The translations under genes were made by a program, and so were the position numbers. From NCBI GenBank assembly GCA_005893185.1, contig VBOS01000008.1, positions 1 to 5,301 on the forward strand: a stretch of 5,301 nt of DNA, in the 5' to 3' direction. Positions 1 to 5,301 of the stretch are shown here, one piece after another; positions within the stretch are counted from its first letter, which is position 1; every line of letters starts with the position of its first letter. The stretch comes from Candidatus Eiseniibacteriota bacterium (GTDB lineage Bacteria; Eisenbacteria; RBG-16-71-46). A model generated the notes under the pieces. The model was not told the DNA's origin, ran no database searches, and saw only the letters and a program-made list of their open reading frames with translations.

Positions 1-171
1 CACGGACGGCGGGTCGCGGTCGTCGCCGACCGCACATTCGAACCGGGGCGCCACAGCCTGGATTGGAACGGGCGCGGCGCGAGCGGCACGCTGGGCGCCG
101 GCATCTACTTCGCGCGCCTGAGCGGCCCGGGGCTCGAGGCGCAGAGCGCGCGCCTCGCGATCGTGCGGTGA
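1..171 (+). CDS. C-terminal end of a secreted protein with a FlgD/T9SS-like sorting domain (5' partial)
   Basis: The window opens inside this gene. Frame 1 is open for 56 codons and ends at TGA 169-171. The visible peptide starts HGRRVAVVADRTFEPGRHSL, continues with a Trp and a Gly-rich turn, then GAGIYFARL and a short final strand ending LAIVR. This is the second half of the FlgD Ig-like/T9SS type A-like C-terminal domain found at the end of many exported proteins in FCB-type bacteria, where it acts as a sorting or surface-attachment module. The end of the next protein has the same pattern (HGR, G-H, W, AG-L/I-Y-ARL, PGL), so the two neighbours carry related tails. The N-terminal catalytic or binding part lies outside the window, so the protein's function cannot be read. 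The stop overlaps the GTG start of the next gene by four bases (GTGA), which suggests translational coupling. The reading frame is secure; the domain name is inferred from motif resemblance. Confidence 0.85.
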   Translation, partial: HGRRVAVVADRTFEPGRHSLDWNGRGASGTLGAGIYFARLSGPGLEAQSARLAIVR

Positions 172-2096
172 GCCGCGCGCGCCTCGCCGGAACGGGCGCC
201 GCGCTGCTCGCGGCACTCGTCATCTGCCCGCCGCCCGCCCACGCGCTGCGGGTCGTCACATGGAACATGTTCGCATATCCCGACTACAACCTCGCCGCGC
301 GGCAACCCTACTTCCGCACCGTGATGGCGAACATCGGGGCCGACGTGCTGGTCGTGCAGGAGCTGAACAGCGACGCCGGCCGAGATTCGTTCCTCACCAA
401 CGTGCTCAACGTGGTGGAGCCGGGCCAGTGGGCTTCGAGCGCATTCTTCACGCTCCAGTCGATTCCCTCCGTCGAAGGCGGCGCAGTCTTCTACAACGGC
501 CCGCGCGACGTGCTGCTCACGCGCGTGACGCCGGTGGGCTACACGAACATCAACGCCACCTTCCGCGTCTACTCCATGCACCTCAAGGCCGGGGGCCCGG
601 CAACTGTCGACTCGACCACGCGCCGCCTCGAGTGCACCGACATCCGCAACACGCTCAACCTGGCGCCCGCCAACACGAACTTCCTGATCGGCGGGGACAC
701 CAACTTCTACGGCGCATACGAGGGCGGCTACATCCGGCTCACGGAGTCCCAGGCGGACAACGACGGGCGTGGCGTCGACCCGCTCAACATGCCCGGCGAC
801 TGGCACGTGATCCCGGGCTATGCCCCCTACTACTCCCAGTGCCCATGCAACACTTCGTGCGGGAGCTTCTCGGGCGGCGGGCTCGACGACCGCTTCGACC
901 TGTTCCTCAGCAGCACCGTGATGCAGAACGGCGAGGGCGTGGACGTGGTGCCGGGCGGCTATTTCGCATACGGCAACGACGGCAACCACTTCAACACCGA
1001 CGTGGACGGCGGCGGCTTCAACACCGCCGTGGGCCTCACGATCGCGACCGCGCTCAAGAACGCGTCCGACCACCTGCCGGTGGTGTGCACGGTGCAGGTC
1101 GCATCGAAGATCGCGGCCGCTTCGCAGCTCGACTTCGGCTCTGTGATCGTGGGCGCGACCGCGAACCAGACGCTCGGTGTGACCGACTCCGCGATCCCGC
1201 CCGCGGACGATCTCGATTACTCGTTCACCGCCCCCGCGGGCTTCACGGTCCCGGCCGGGAGCTTCTCGACGCTCGCGGGCGCCACCACCAACCACTCGAT
1301 CGGCTTGGGCACCGGGAGCACGGGCGTGAAGACCGGAACGCTCGCGATCTCGACCGACGCGCCCGACTCGCTCACCAAGAACGTGCTGCTCTCGGGGCGC
1401 GTTCTCGCCCACGCGGTCGCATCGCTCGATTCGAGCGCGATCGTGGTGGAGGACTCGCTCGATTTCGGCAACCTCGAGACCGGCGGCTTCCGCGACAGCG
1501 CCGTCGCCGTCCACGACAGGGGCTACGGGGCGCTCCAGGCGCGGCTCTCGGTGGACGGGGCCGTCATCGCAGGGGGCGGCGGCCGCTTCTCGATCGCGGG
1601 CGGCTTCAGCCCCGCGCTGGTGGCGGGCACCGGCCGGCGCTACACGCTCCACTTCGACGACACAGGCGCGGTCAAGGACACGACCTACGAAGCCACGCTC
1701 ACGTTCACCAACTCGGACGAGCCGCTGCCGGGGGCGACGGCAGCTGCGAGCCTGGTCGTTCATCTGGTCGCGCGGCCCAAGCTCGGCAGCAACGTGGGCG
1801 TGACGCCCACGCCGCCATCCGCGCTGCGCTTCTACCCGCCGCGGCCCAACCCGCTCTCGCGCGAGACGCGCTTCGCTTTCGACCTCCCGCAGAGCGCCCC
1901 GGTCTCGCTCGAGGTGTACGACGTCCACGGCCGCCTGATCACCCGCGTGGTCTCGGGCGAGCAGACCGCGGGACACCACGAGGCGCGCTGGGACGCCGCC
2001 GGCCCGCGCGGCGTCCGTCTCCCCGCCGGGCTCTACATCGCGCGCCTCGTCACGCCCGGGCTCGTCGAATCGCGCAGGTTGGTGCTGCTGCCCTAG
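168..2096 (+). CDS. Secreted endonuclease/exonuclease/phosphatase-family protein with two ASH-like domains and a C-terminal sorting domain
   Basis: The product is 642 residues. GTG 168 was chosen because it overlaps the upstream stop and is followed directly by a signal peptide: basic n-region SRAR, hydrophobic core, and PAHA as a cleavage site after about residue 26. The frame extends upstream to ATG 63, but that stretch is Arg-rich and overlaps the previous gene. Residues 27-311 form an EEP (exonuclease III/DNase I/sphingomyelinase fold) domain with the full motif set: TWN (N33), VVQE (E65), SMHLKA (H138), GGDTNF (D177, N179), DRFDLF (D244) and SDHLPV (D301, H302). These are the metal and catalytic positions of Mg-dependent phosphodiesterases, so it is probably an active exported nuclease or phosphodiesterase; the substrate is unknown. 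A CPCNTSC cluster (Cys 225, 227, 231) sits in an inserted loop. Two ASH/choice-of-anchor-like beta domains follow, each opening with LDFG (about 321-411 and 431-535). A FlgD/T9SS-like domain (about 555-642; RPNP, VYDVHGR, LPAGLYIARL) ends the protein. It is convergent with the small minus-strand gene downstream. Confidence 0.9.
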   Translation: MSRARLAGTGAALLAALVICPPPAHALRVVTWNMFAYPDYNLAARQPYFRTVMANIGADVLVVQELNSDAGRDSFLTNVLNVVEPGQWASSAFFTLQSIPSVEGGAVFYNGPRDVLLTRVTPVGYTNINATFRVYSMHLKAGGPATVDSTTRRLECTDIRNTLNLAPANTNFLIGGDTNFYGAYEGGYIRLTESQADNDGRGVDPLNMPGDWHVIPGYAPYYSQCPCNTSCGSFSGGGLDDRFDLFLSSTVMQNGEGVDVVPGGYFAYGNDGNHFNTDVDGGGFNTAVGLTIATALKNASDHLPVVCTVQVASKIAAASQLDFGSVIVGATANQTLGVTDSAIPPADDLDYSFTAPAGFTVPAGSFSTLAGATTNHSIGLGTGSTGVKTGTLAISTDAPDSLTKNVLLSGRVLAHAVASLDSSAIVVEDSLDFGNLETGGFRDSAVAVHDRGYGALQARLSVDGAVIAGGGGRFSIAGGFSPALVAGTGRRYTLHFDDTGAVKDTTYEATLTFTNSDEPLPGATAAASLVVHLVARPKLGSNVGVTPTPPSALRFYPPRPNPLSRETRFAFDLPQSAPVSLEVYDVHGRLITRVVSGEQTAGHHEARWDAAGPRGVRLPAGLYIARLVTPGLVESRRLVLLP

Positions 2097-2111
2097 GAGA
2101 TCTGGGGCAGC
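2087..2111. terminator. Hairpin over the stop codon between convergent genes, possible bidirectional terminator
   Basis: GCTGCCC (2087-2093) is perfectly complementary to GGGCAGC (2105-2111). A further T-G wobble pair (2094 with 2104) closes a nine-base loop. The stem contains the last codons of the EEP gene, and the loop side starts within its TAG stop. It lies 5 bases beyond the stop of the convergent small gene, so it could end transcripts from both sides. Neither strand has a T-tract after the stem, so it is not a canonical Rho-independent terminator, and a short GC-rich stem can arise by chance in DNA this rich in G and C. Confidence 0.35.
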
Positions 2112-2115
2112 CGCG

Positions 2116-2328
2116 CTAGCCTCCCGTCTCGCCCGGCTCGTAGCCGGAACACGCGCGCACAGGCAACCGCGGGTACTTCTCGAAGCGCGGATCGATCGCG
2201 GAAAGCTCGCACAGCCAGTACGTGGCGCGCGGCGTGGGCACCCGGCGCGAGTGGCGGCATGCGAGGCACAGCCCGACATCGACGGCTCGCTGGCCGCCCC
2301 GATCGCCTCCCGTGCCTTCCGATTGCAC
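2116..2328 (-). CDS. Small four-cysteine, zinc-ribbon-like conserved hypothetical protein
   Basis: The 70-residue product starts at GTG 2328 and stops at TAG (complement of 2116-2118). It has an acidic-glycine leader, then LCLACRHSRRV, RATYWLC, DPRFEKYPRLPV and RACSGYEP. Four cysteines (21, 24, 40, 60) spaced CxxC-x15-C-x19-C suggest one structural zinc site. The composition (paired aromatics YW, KYPRLPV, few Ala/Arg runs) is unlike the Arg/Ala-rich shadow frames around it, so I take it as real. I recall similar short uncharacterised bacterial proteins with CxxCRH, a mid-protein YLC and YPxLPVxxCxGYE, but no named family; no function is proposed. The frame is open upstream to an ATG at 2397. 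GTG 2328 is preferred because it lies 6 bases after a TATGCT -10-like box, as in leaderless messages, and because the upstream extension reads like noise. It has no signal peptide or membrane segment, so it is probably cytoplasmic. It converges on the EEP gene, 19 bases away. Confidence 0.72.
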   Translation of the reverse strand: MQSEGTGGDRGGQRAVDVGLCLACRHSRRVPTPRATYWLCELSAIDPRFEKYPRLPVRACSGYEPGETGG

Positions 2329-2334
2329 GCTTCG

Positions 2335-2363
2335 AGCATACGGGAGCGCGGCGCGCCCGCGAA
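2335..2363 (-). promoter_or_regulatory. Putative promoter of the small four-cysteine gene, leaderless arrangement
   Basis: Read on the minus strand, a TATGCT box (2340 to 2335) matches the -10 consensus TATAAT at four of six positions. A weak TTCGCG -35-like element (2363 to 2358) precedes it with a 17-base spacer. Six bases separate the -10 box from GTG 2328, so the expected transcription start coincides with the start codon. AT-rich hexamers are rare here, which makes the box stand out. The -35 match is poor and no experiment supports it. Confidence 0.4.
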
Positions 2364-2449
2364 GAGCCGCCGCCCGCAACGCCGGCAACGCCCGCAAGCC
2401 GAAGGACGGCTCGGGGCCGCTCGTGACGCGGGCTTCCCGCGCGATGCGC

Positions 2450-2455
2450 TATGCT
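2450..2455 (+). promoter_or_regulatory. Putative -10 box upstream of the membrane glycosyltransferase
   Basis: The same TATGCT hexamer occurs on the plus strand between the small minus-strand gene and the glycosyltransferase. It is therefore placed for divergent transcription from the region 2329-2470. A transcript would begin near 2462, just before the open frame that encodes the first membrane helix. No good -35 lies at 16-18 bases; the nearest partial match, GTGACG at 2423-2428, leaves a 21-base spacer. The hexamer also contains ATG 2451, which runs only ATG-CTC-TGA in the glycosyltransferase frame. The call rests on the hexamer and its position alone. Confidence 0.3.
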
Positions 2456-2471
2456 CTGACGCCCGCATTCC

Positions 2472-3081
2472 CTGCACGGCGGCGCCGAGATCCCGCCCGC
2501 GGAGACGCGGCTTCTCACGTGGGCGGCCTTCGCGCTGGCTGCGCTGTTCGCGGCCGCGCTGCTCGCCATGGTCGCCGGTCCGCACAAGATCGGCGACTAC
2601 ATGACCGAGACCGACTTCTACGGCGACTACGCGCGCGGGGCGCGCATGGTGCAGCAAGGCAGGATCGTGCCCGCGCGCTACGGCGTGGTCGGCCCGGTCT
2701 ACGAGGTCACGCTCGCGCTCGCGGGCTTCATCGTCCGCGACCTCTTCCTCGCCGCCCAGCTGCTCTCGGTGGCTGCGATGACCGGCGCGCTGCTCGCCTG
2801 GTTCTTCCTGCTCAGGCGCCGCGTGGGCGCGCGTGTCGCGCTGCTCGGAGTGCTCTTCACGGCGACCAACGCCCATTTCTTCCATTATGGCTACGCTGCG
2901 ACCACCGACGCCTTGGCGCTGATGCTCCAGGCCGGGGCGCTCTACCTCCTGCTCGCATCGCGCGGGCCGCGCGCGATGCCGGGTGCGGGGCTCCTCGCGG
3001 CCGTGGCCTTCCTCACGCGCTACAACGCGATCTACCTGCTGCCGGCGGGCCTGATCGCCGCGCTCGGCGGGGCGACGGGGG
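2472..3081 (+). CDS. N-terminal half of a frame-split membrane glycosyltransferase (ArnT/PMT-like, GT-C fold)
   Basis: This part carries the first membrane helices and the first large loop of a lipid-linked sugar transferase, which would act on the outer face of the inner membrane. The frame is open from 2460. The only early ATG is 2568, but the preceding residues TWAAFALAALFAAALLA form an obvious first helix, so translation should begin upstream. CTG 2472 is given as the upstream limit, as a rare-start guess; ATG 2568 is the conservative start. Counting from ATG 2568, the loop TETDFYGDYARGA (residues 13-25) has the acidic residues expected in the first periplasmic loop of GT-C enzymes, with D16 or D20 as catalytic candidates, followed by GPVYEVTLALAG (42-53). 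Helices follow at about 45-82, 88-106, 113-131 and 138-167, with FLTRYNAIYLLPAG typical of this family. After about 3081 this frame turns into Arg/Ala/Gly-rich noise, although it has no stop until 4248-4250. Coding continues in the frame of 3124. The family is fairly sure; donor and acceptor are unknown. Confidence 0.75.
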
Positions 3082-3123
3082 CCGCCGCCGGAGGCGCCAC
3101 GCCGCAGACCCGGAAACCGGCGC
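3055..3123 (+). other. Frame-change zone inside the glycosyltransferase gene
   Basis: The C-terminal frame is closed by TGA 3052-3054 and open afterwards, so the change must lie downstream of 3054. Protein-like sequence in the N-terminal frame fades after about 3081. Joining the halves requires skipping one base (or losing two). A G5 run at 3077-3081 and a G4 run at 3069-3072 are the likeliest sites. Dropping one G from 3077-3081 gives a proline- and arginine-rich cytoplasmic loop leading into the next helix, as the positive-inside rule expects. A real mutation, a sequencing error and programmed slippage cannot be separated from the sequence alone. Confidence 0.65.
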
Positions 3124-4611
3124 ATGAGCGCGCGGCGACGGGCGTGCCGCGTGCCGCAGCCCACGCCGCTCGCGGCGGCCCCTCGCCGGCATCGGGCGCG
3201 CGAAGCGCTCGCGTTCGCGGCCGGCTTCTTCGCGCCGGTCGTGCCGTGGGTGCTCTACTCGCTCGCCCACGGCGGCGCCTTCTCGTTCCAGCTTCACCAC
3301 AACATCGCATACGAAGTGTTCGCACGCGCCAAAGGCATCCCGTGGGACACCTATCAGAACGAGCTCCAGCCCCAGTTCAAGTCGCTCATGGACGTGATCC
3401 GTCGCGACCCCGGCGCGGTCTTCGGTCGCATGCTGTTCAACGTGGGCGATCACATGCGGCTCGATGCCCGGAGCGTGCTCGGCTGGCCGGTCGCGATGGC
3501 CGGCATCCTCGGCGTCGTGCTGGGGGCGCGGGACGGGACGCTGCGCCGGCTGTGGCCGTTGGGTGTGGCCGGGGCGCTGCTCTTCCTCACGCTGGTTCCG
3601 ACGTTTCATTCCGAGCGCTACTCGGTGGCGCTCGTGCCCGTCTACGCGACGCTTCCCGCGATCGCCTTCGGCTCGCCGCTGCTGGCGCTCGCGCTCGGAC
3701 GGCAGGGGCGCTTCTGGCTCAAGCCGGCGCTCGCTGCGATCCCGCTCGGCTTCGCGGTCCGGCAGTCGGTCGCGGTCCAGGCGCGCGTGATCGATCAGCT
3801 CCCGGTCGAGGTGCTGGAATGCGCGGCGACGCTGCGGGAGCTCAAGCGGCCCGGCGACCGGCTGATCGCGCGCAAGTGGCACGTCGCCTTTCACGCCGGC
3901 GTCGAGGGCCTGCCGTTCCCGTTCGCCGACTCGCTGCCCGATCTGGCGCGCTACGCGCGCGAGAACCACGTGCGGTGGCTCTACTTCTCGTGGCCGGAAG
4001 CGGAGACGCGCCCAAAGTTCTATCATCTGCTCGACACCACCGGCGTGGTGCCCGGGCTCACGCCGCGGCGCGTCACGTTCCCGCACCCGGCGGTGCTGTA
4101 CGAGATCGGCCCCGATTTCGGGAGGATTCCGGCCTGGTTCGCGAACGACACGCTGAAGGCGCTTCACTCACTGCACGCGCGGCTCCTGGTCGAGGGCGAC
4201 GACCCCAAGATTCTCCTGGCCTACGCCACGGTCTTGGGGCTGCGGGGTGACGCCCGTCAGGCGCGTGCCGCCGCGCTGCAGGCCGCCCGCGTCGCGCCCG
4301 GGAACCCGGAGGTGCTGGCGGGCGCGGCCCGGATCGCGCTCGGGGTTCACGACGGGGCGACCGCGCTCGCCCTGCTGCAGCACGCGGCCGCGATCGCGCC
4401 CGGGGAAACCAGCATCCGCTTGGGCCTGGGGCTCGCCCAGCAGGCCACGGGCCGCGACGCTGCCGCCGCCGCCACCTGGCGGCCGGTGATCGAGGCGTGC
4501 AGCGAGCCGGAGATCCTCGTCGAGATGGTCCGGCTCTTCCACGCCGCCGGCGACCGCGAGGCGGAGCAGCGCGCGATGGCCCAGCTGCGCGCGGTCGGAG
4601 GCCTGCCGTGA
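3124..4611 (+). CDS. C-terminal half of the membrane glycosyltransferase with periplasmic domain and TPR tail
   Basis: The product is 495 residues from ATG 3124; the frame is open back to 3055. Residues 1-27 are strongly basic (RRRAC, RRHRAR), as expected of a cytoplasmic loop rather than a natural N-terminus. Helices follow at about 28-48, 121-135, 143-160, 166-192 and 197-213. The fragment PTFHSERYSVALVPVY (159-174) resembles the Arg-Tyr motif before the late helices of PMT/ArnT-like transferases. Residues 225-330 form a soluble mixed alpha/beta domain (GDRLIARKWHVAF, VRWLYFSWPEAETRP, HPAVLYEIG) common after the membrane part in this group. Residues 354-495 are TPR-like helical repeats with the usual small-residue pattern and Pro at repeat ends (VAPGNPEVLAG, IAPGETSIRLG). 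ATG 3124 has an SD-like GGAAA (3112-3116) seven bases upstream, so separate translation of this half is possible. More likely it is one roughly 680-712-residue protein whose frame is broken. The TGA overlaps the GTG of the next gene. Confidence 0.82.
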   Translation: MSARRRACRVPQPTPLAAAPRRHRAREALAFAAGFFAPVVPWVLYSLAHGGAFSFQLHHNIAYEVFARAKGIPWDTYQNELQPQFKSLMDVIRRDPGAVFGRMLFNVGDHMRLDARSVLGWPVAMAGILGVVLGARDGTLRRLWPLGVAGALLFLTLVPTFHSERYSVALVPVYATLPAIAFGSPLLALALGRQGRFWLKPALAAIPLGFAVRQSVAVQARVIDQLPVEVLECAATLRELKRPGDRLIARKWHVAFHAGVEGLPFPFADSLPDLARYARENHVRWLYFSWPEAETRPKFYHLLDTTGVVPGLTPRRVTFPHPAVLYEIGPDFGRIPAWFANDTLKALHSLHARLLVEGDDPKILLAYATVLGLRGDARQARAAALQAARVAPGNPEVLAGAARIALGVHDGATALALLQHAAAIAPGETSIRLGLGLAQQATGRDAAAAATWRPVIEACSEPEILVEMVRLFHAAGDREAEQRAMAQLRAVGGLP

Positions 4612-5301
4612 CGGCAGTGGCGCCAAGCGCTCGCACGGGGGGCCACCGCGCCACGGCCCGCCCCGCGACCCGCCGGAGGGTGGATGCGATCGCCGTGCTC
4701 GCGCTCGCAGCTGCAGCTGCCTGCGGTTGCGCGCACGCCCCGCGGGGCTCGGGCGGACAGGACGCAAGCGCCGGGATCGCCTCCGACAGCGTCACGGCCG
4801 GGCTTTGGCACATGGACGAGACGGGCGGAACGCTGGTCGCAGACGCCGGTCCCTTTCGCATCGCGGGCCGCGCCGGAGTCGATACGCGCACCGACTTCGG
4901 GCGGATTCGCGGGGCGCGGCTCTTCACGCGTTCCATCGACTCGTTCGTCTACGTCCCCTACAACCCGGTGCTCGAGGCCGGCAGCAGCCTCACGATCGAG
5001 GCGTGGATCTACCTCAACGCCTACGGCCAGTACGAGGACACGCCGATCGCGGCGCGCTGGACCCAGGTGGCGAGCGAGCAGAGCTGGATGTTCTCGGTGC
5101 TCGGGTCCGACGCCCGCCCGCCGCTGGCGTTCCTGGCGAGCCCCGGCTACCACGACGGCCTGATCGCGCAGGGACCGGCCGGCGGGCGCGGGAGGCTGAT
5201 GTTCGCGTTCCAGCCCGAGGAGGCGGGCCCGCCGCGCGCGTATTTCTCGACGCGCGCCATCCCGCTCTCGAAATGGGTTCAGGTCGCCGTGAGCTTCGAC
5301 G
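4608..5301 (+). CDS. Exported LamG/concanavalin A-like domain protein, probable lipoprotein (3' partial)
   Basis: The frame is open for 231 codons to the window edge. GTG 4608 overlaps the upstream TGA as GTGA, the same junction as at 168. Later GTG codons at 4617, 4680 and 4695 are alternatives. A GGAGG at 4675-4679 lies directly against GTG 4680 and fits that start poorly. Residues 1-26 are basic, then IAVLALAAAAAC forms a hydrophobic core ending at Cys 39. That suggests a lipoprotein signal (AAAC lipobox), although cleavage after CAHA at residue 44 is possible. From about residue 62 the sequence follows the LamG pattern: GLWHMDETGGTLVADAG (65-81), a strand pair SFVYVPYNPVLEAG, then SLTIEAWIYLNAY, IAARW and, at the edge, IPLSKWVQVAVSFD. 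Such jelly-roll domains bind carbohydrate or protein, or act as structural modules on the cell surface. The ligand cannot be read and the C-terminus is missing, so other domains may follow. Coupling to a membrane sugar transferase fits a shared envelope role. Confidence 0.83.
   Translation, partial: MTAVAPSARTGGHRATARPATRRRVDAIAVLALAAAAACGCAHAPRGSGGQDASAGIASDSVTAGLWHMDETGGTLVADAGPFRIAGRAGVDTRTDFGRIRGARLFTRSIDSFVYVPYNPVLEAGSSLTIEAWIYLNAYGQYEDTPIAARWTQVASEQSWMFSVLGSDARPPLAFLASPGYHDGLIAQGPAGGRGRLMFAFQPEEAGPPRAYFSTRAIPLSKWVQVAVSFD

Noticed and set aside
260..2119. 619-residue plus-strand frame inside the EEP gene
   Set aside because: Arg/His/Pro-rich noise offset from the EEP frame, which has a signal peptide and complete catalytic motifs.
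2093..2587. 164-residue minus-strand frame overlapping the small cysteine gene
   Set aside because: Offset from the CLACRH/KYPRLPV frame, low-information composition, and it overlaps the glycosyltransferase first-helix region.
2222..3127. 301-residue plus-strand frame across the small gene and the glycosyltransferase
   Set aside because: Arg-rich throughout, and it overlaps better-supported frames. Only its ATG 2444 is kept as a possible displaced start for the glycosyltransferase.
105..3164. 1019-residue open frame on the minus strand
   Set aside because: It lies antisense to the EEP gene and the glycosyltransferase and is dominated by Arg, Glu, His, Ala and Val with no domain. It is a GC-driven shadow of well-supported plus-strand genes.
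3013..4167. 384-residue minus-strand open frame
   Set aside because: It is antisense to the glycosyltransferase, with a charged low-information composition and no motif or start signal.
3082..4250. Continuation of the N-terminal glycosyltransferase frame to its stop
   Set aside because: After about 3081 it becomes Arg/Ala/Gly-rich without helices, while the frame of 3124 carries the expected helices and domains over the same bases.
4073..4936. 287-residue minus-strand frame
   Set aside because: Arg/Pro/Ala-rich shadow antisense to the TPR tail and the LamG gene.
4684..5163. Plus-strand frame starting at an ATG just after GGAGG
   Set aside because: The Shine-Dalgarno match is attractive, but the product is Ser/Arg/Pro noise, while the frame from 4608 gives a signal peptide and LamG motifs.
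1..5301. CRISPR array, tRNA, rRNA, insertion sequence or phage gene
   Set aside because: No regular direct repeats, cloverleaf-like sequence, transposase motif or terminal inverted repeats were seen; nearly all of the window is coding.

Overview
This is a very GC-rich bacterial window with tightly packed genes, GTG starts and secreted multi-domain proteins ending in FlgD/T9SS-like C-terminal beta domains (motifs such as PRPNPLSRETRF, VYDVHGR and LPAGLYIARL). That combination resembles Candidatus Eisenbacteria and related FCB-side lineages. The assignment rests on style and motifs only, not on a marker gene.

Layout. Positions 1-171 hold the last 56 codons of a plus-strand gene that ends in a FlgD/T9SS-like domain. 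Its stop overlaps the GTG start of the next gene (168-2096). That gene encodes a secreted 642-residue protein with an endonuclease/exonuclease/phosphatase (EEP) catalytic domain, two ASH/choice-of-anchor-like beta domains and another C-terminal sorting-type domain. A hairpin covers its stop codon. A convergent minus-strand gene follows (2116-2328), encoding a 70-residue four-cysteine protein. It appears to be transcribed from a promoter placed for a leaderless message.

From about 2460 to 4611 there is one polytopic membrane glycosyltransferase of the ArnT/PMT-like (GT-C) type with a C-terminal TPR tail. It is spread over two reading frames. The N-terminal half is in the frame of position 2568 and the C-terminal half is in the frame of position 3124, and they exchange within 3055-3123. 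Its start is also unclear, because the first membrane helix lies upstream of the first in-frame ATG. The glycosyltransferase stop overlaps, again as GTGA, the GTG start of a last gene (4608 to beyond 5301). That gene encodes an exported, probably lipid-anchored, LamG/concanavalin-like protein, truncated by the window edge.

The common theme is the cell envelope: two exported proteins with sorting-type domains, a membrane sugar transferase and a lectin-fold lipoprotein. The glycosyltransferase and LamG genes look translationally coupled, as do the first two genes. No RNA gene, CRISPR array, insertion sequence or phage gene was seen. The most unusual points are the split glycosyltransferase and the small cysteine protein with its leaderless-type promoter.
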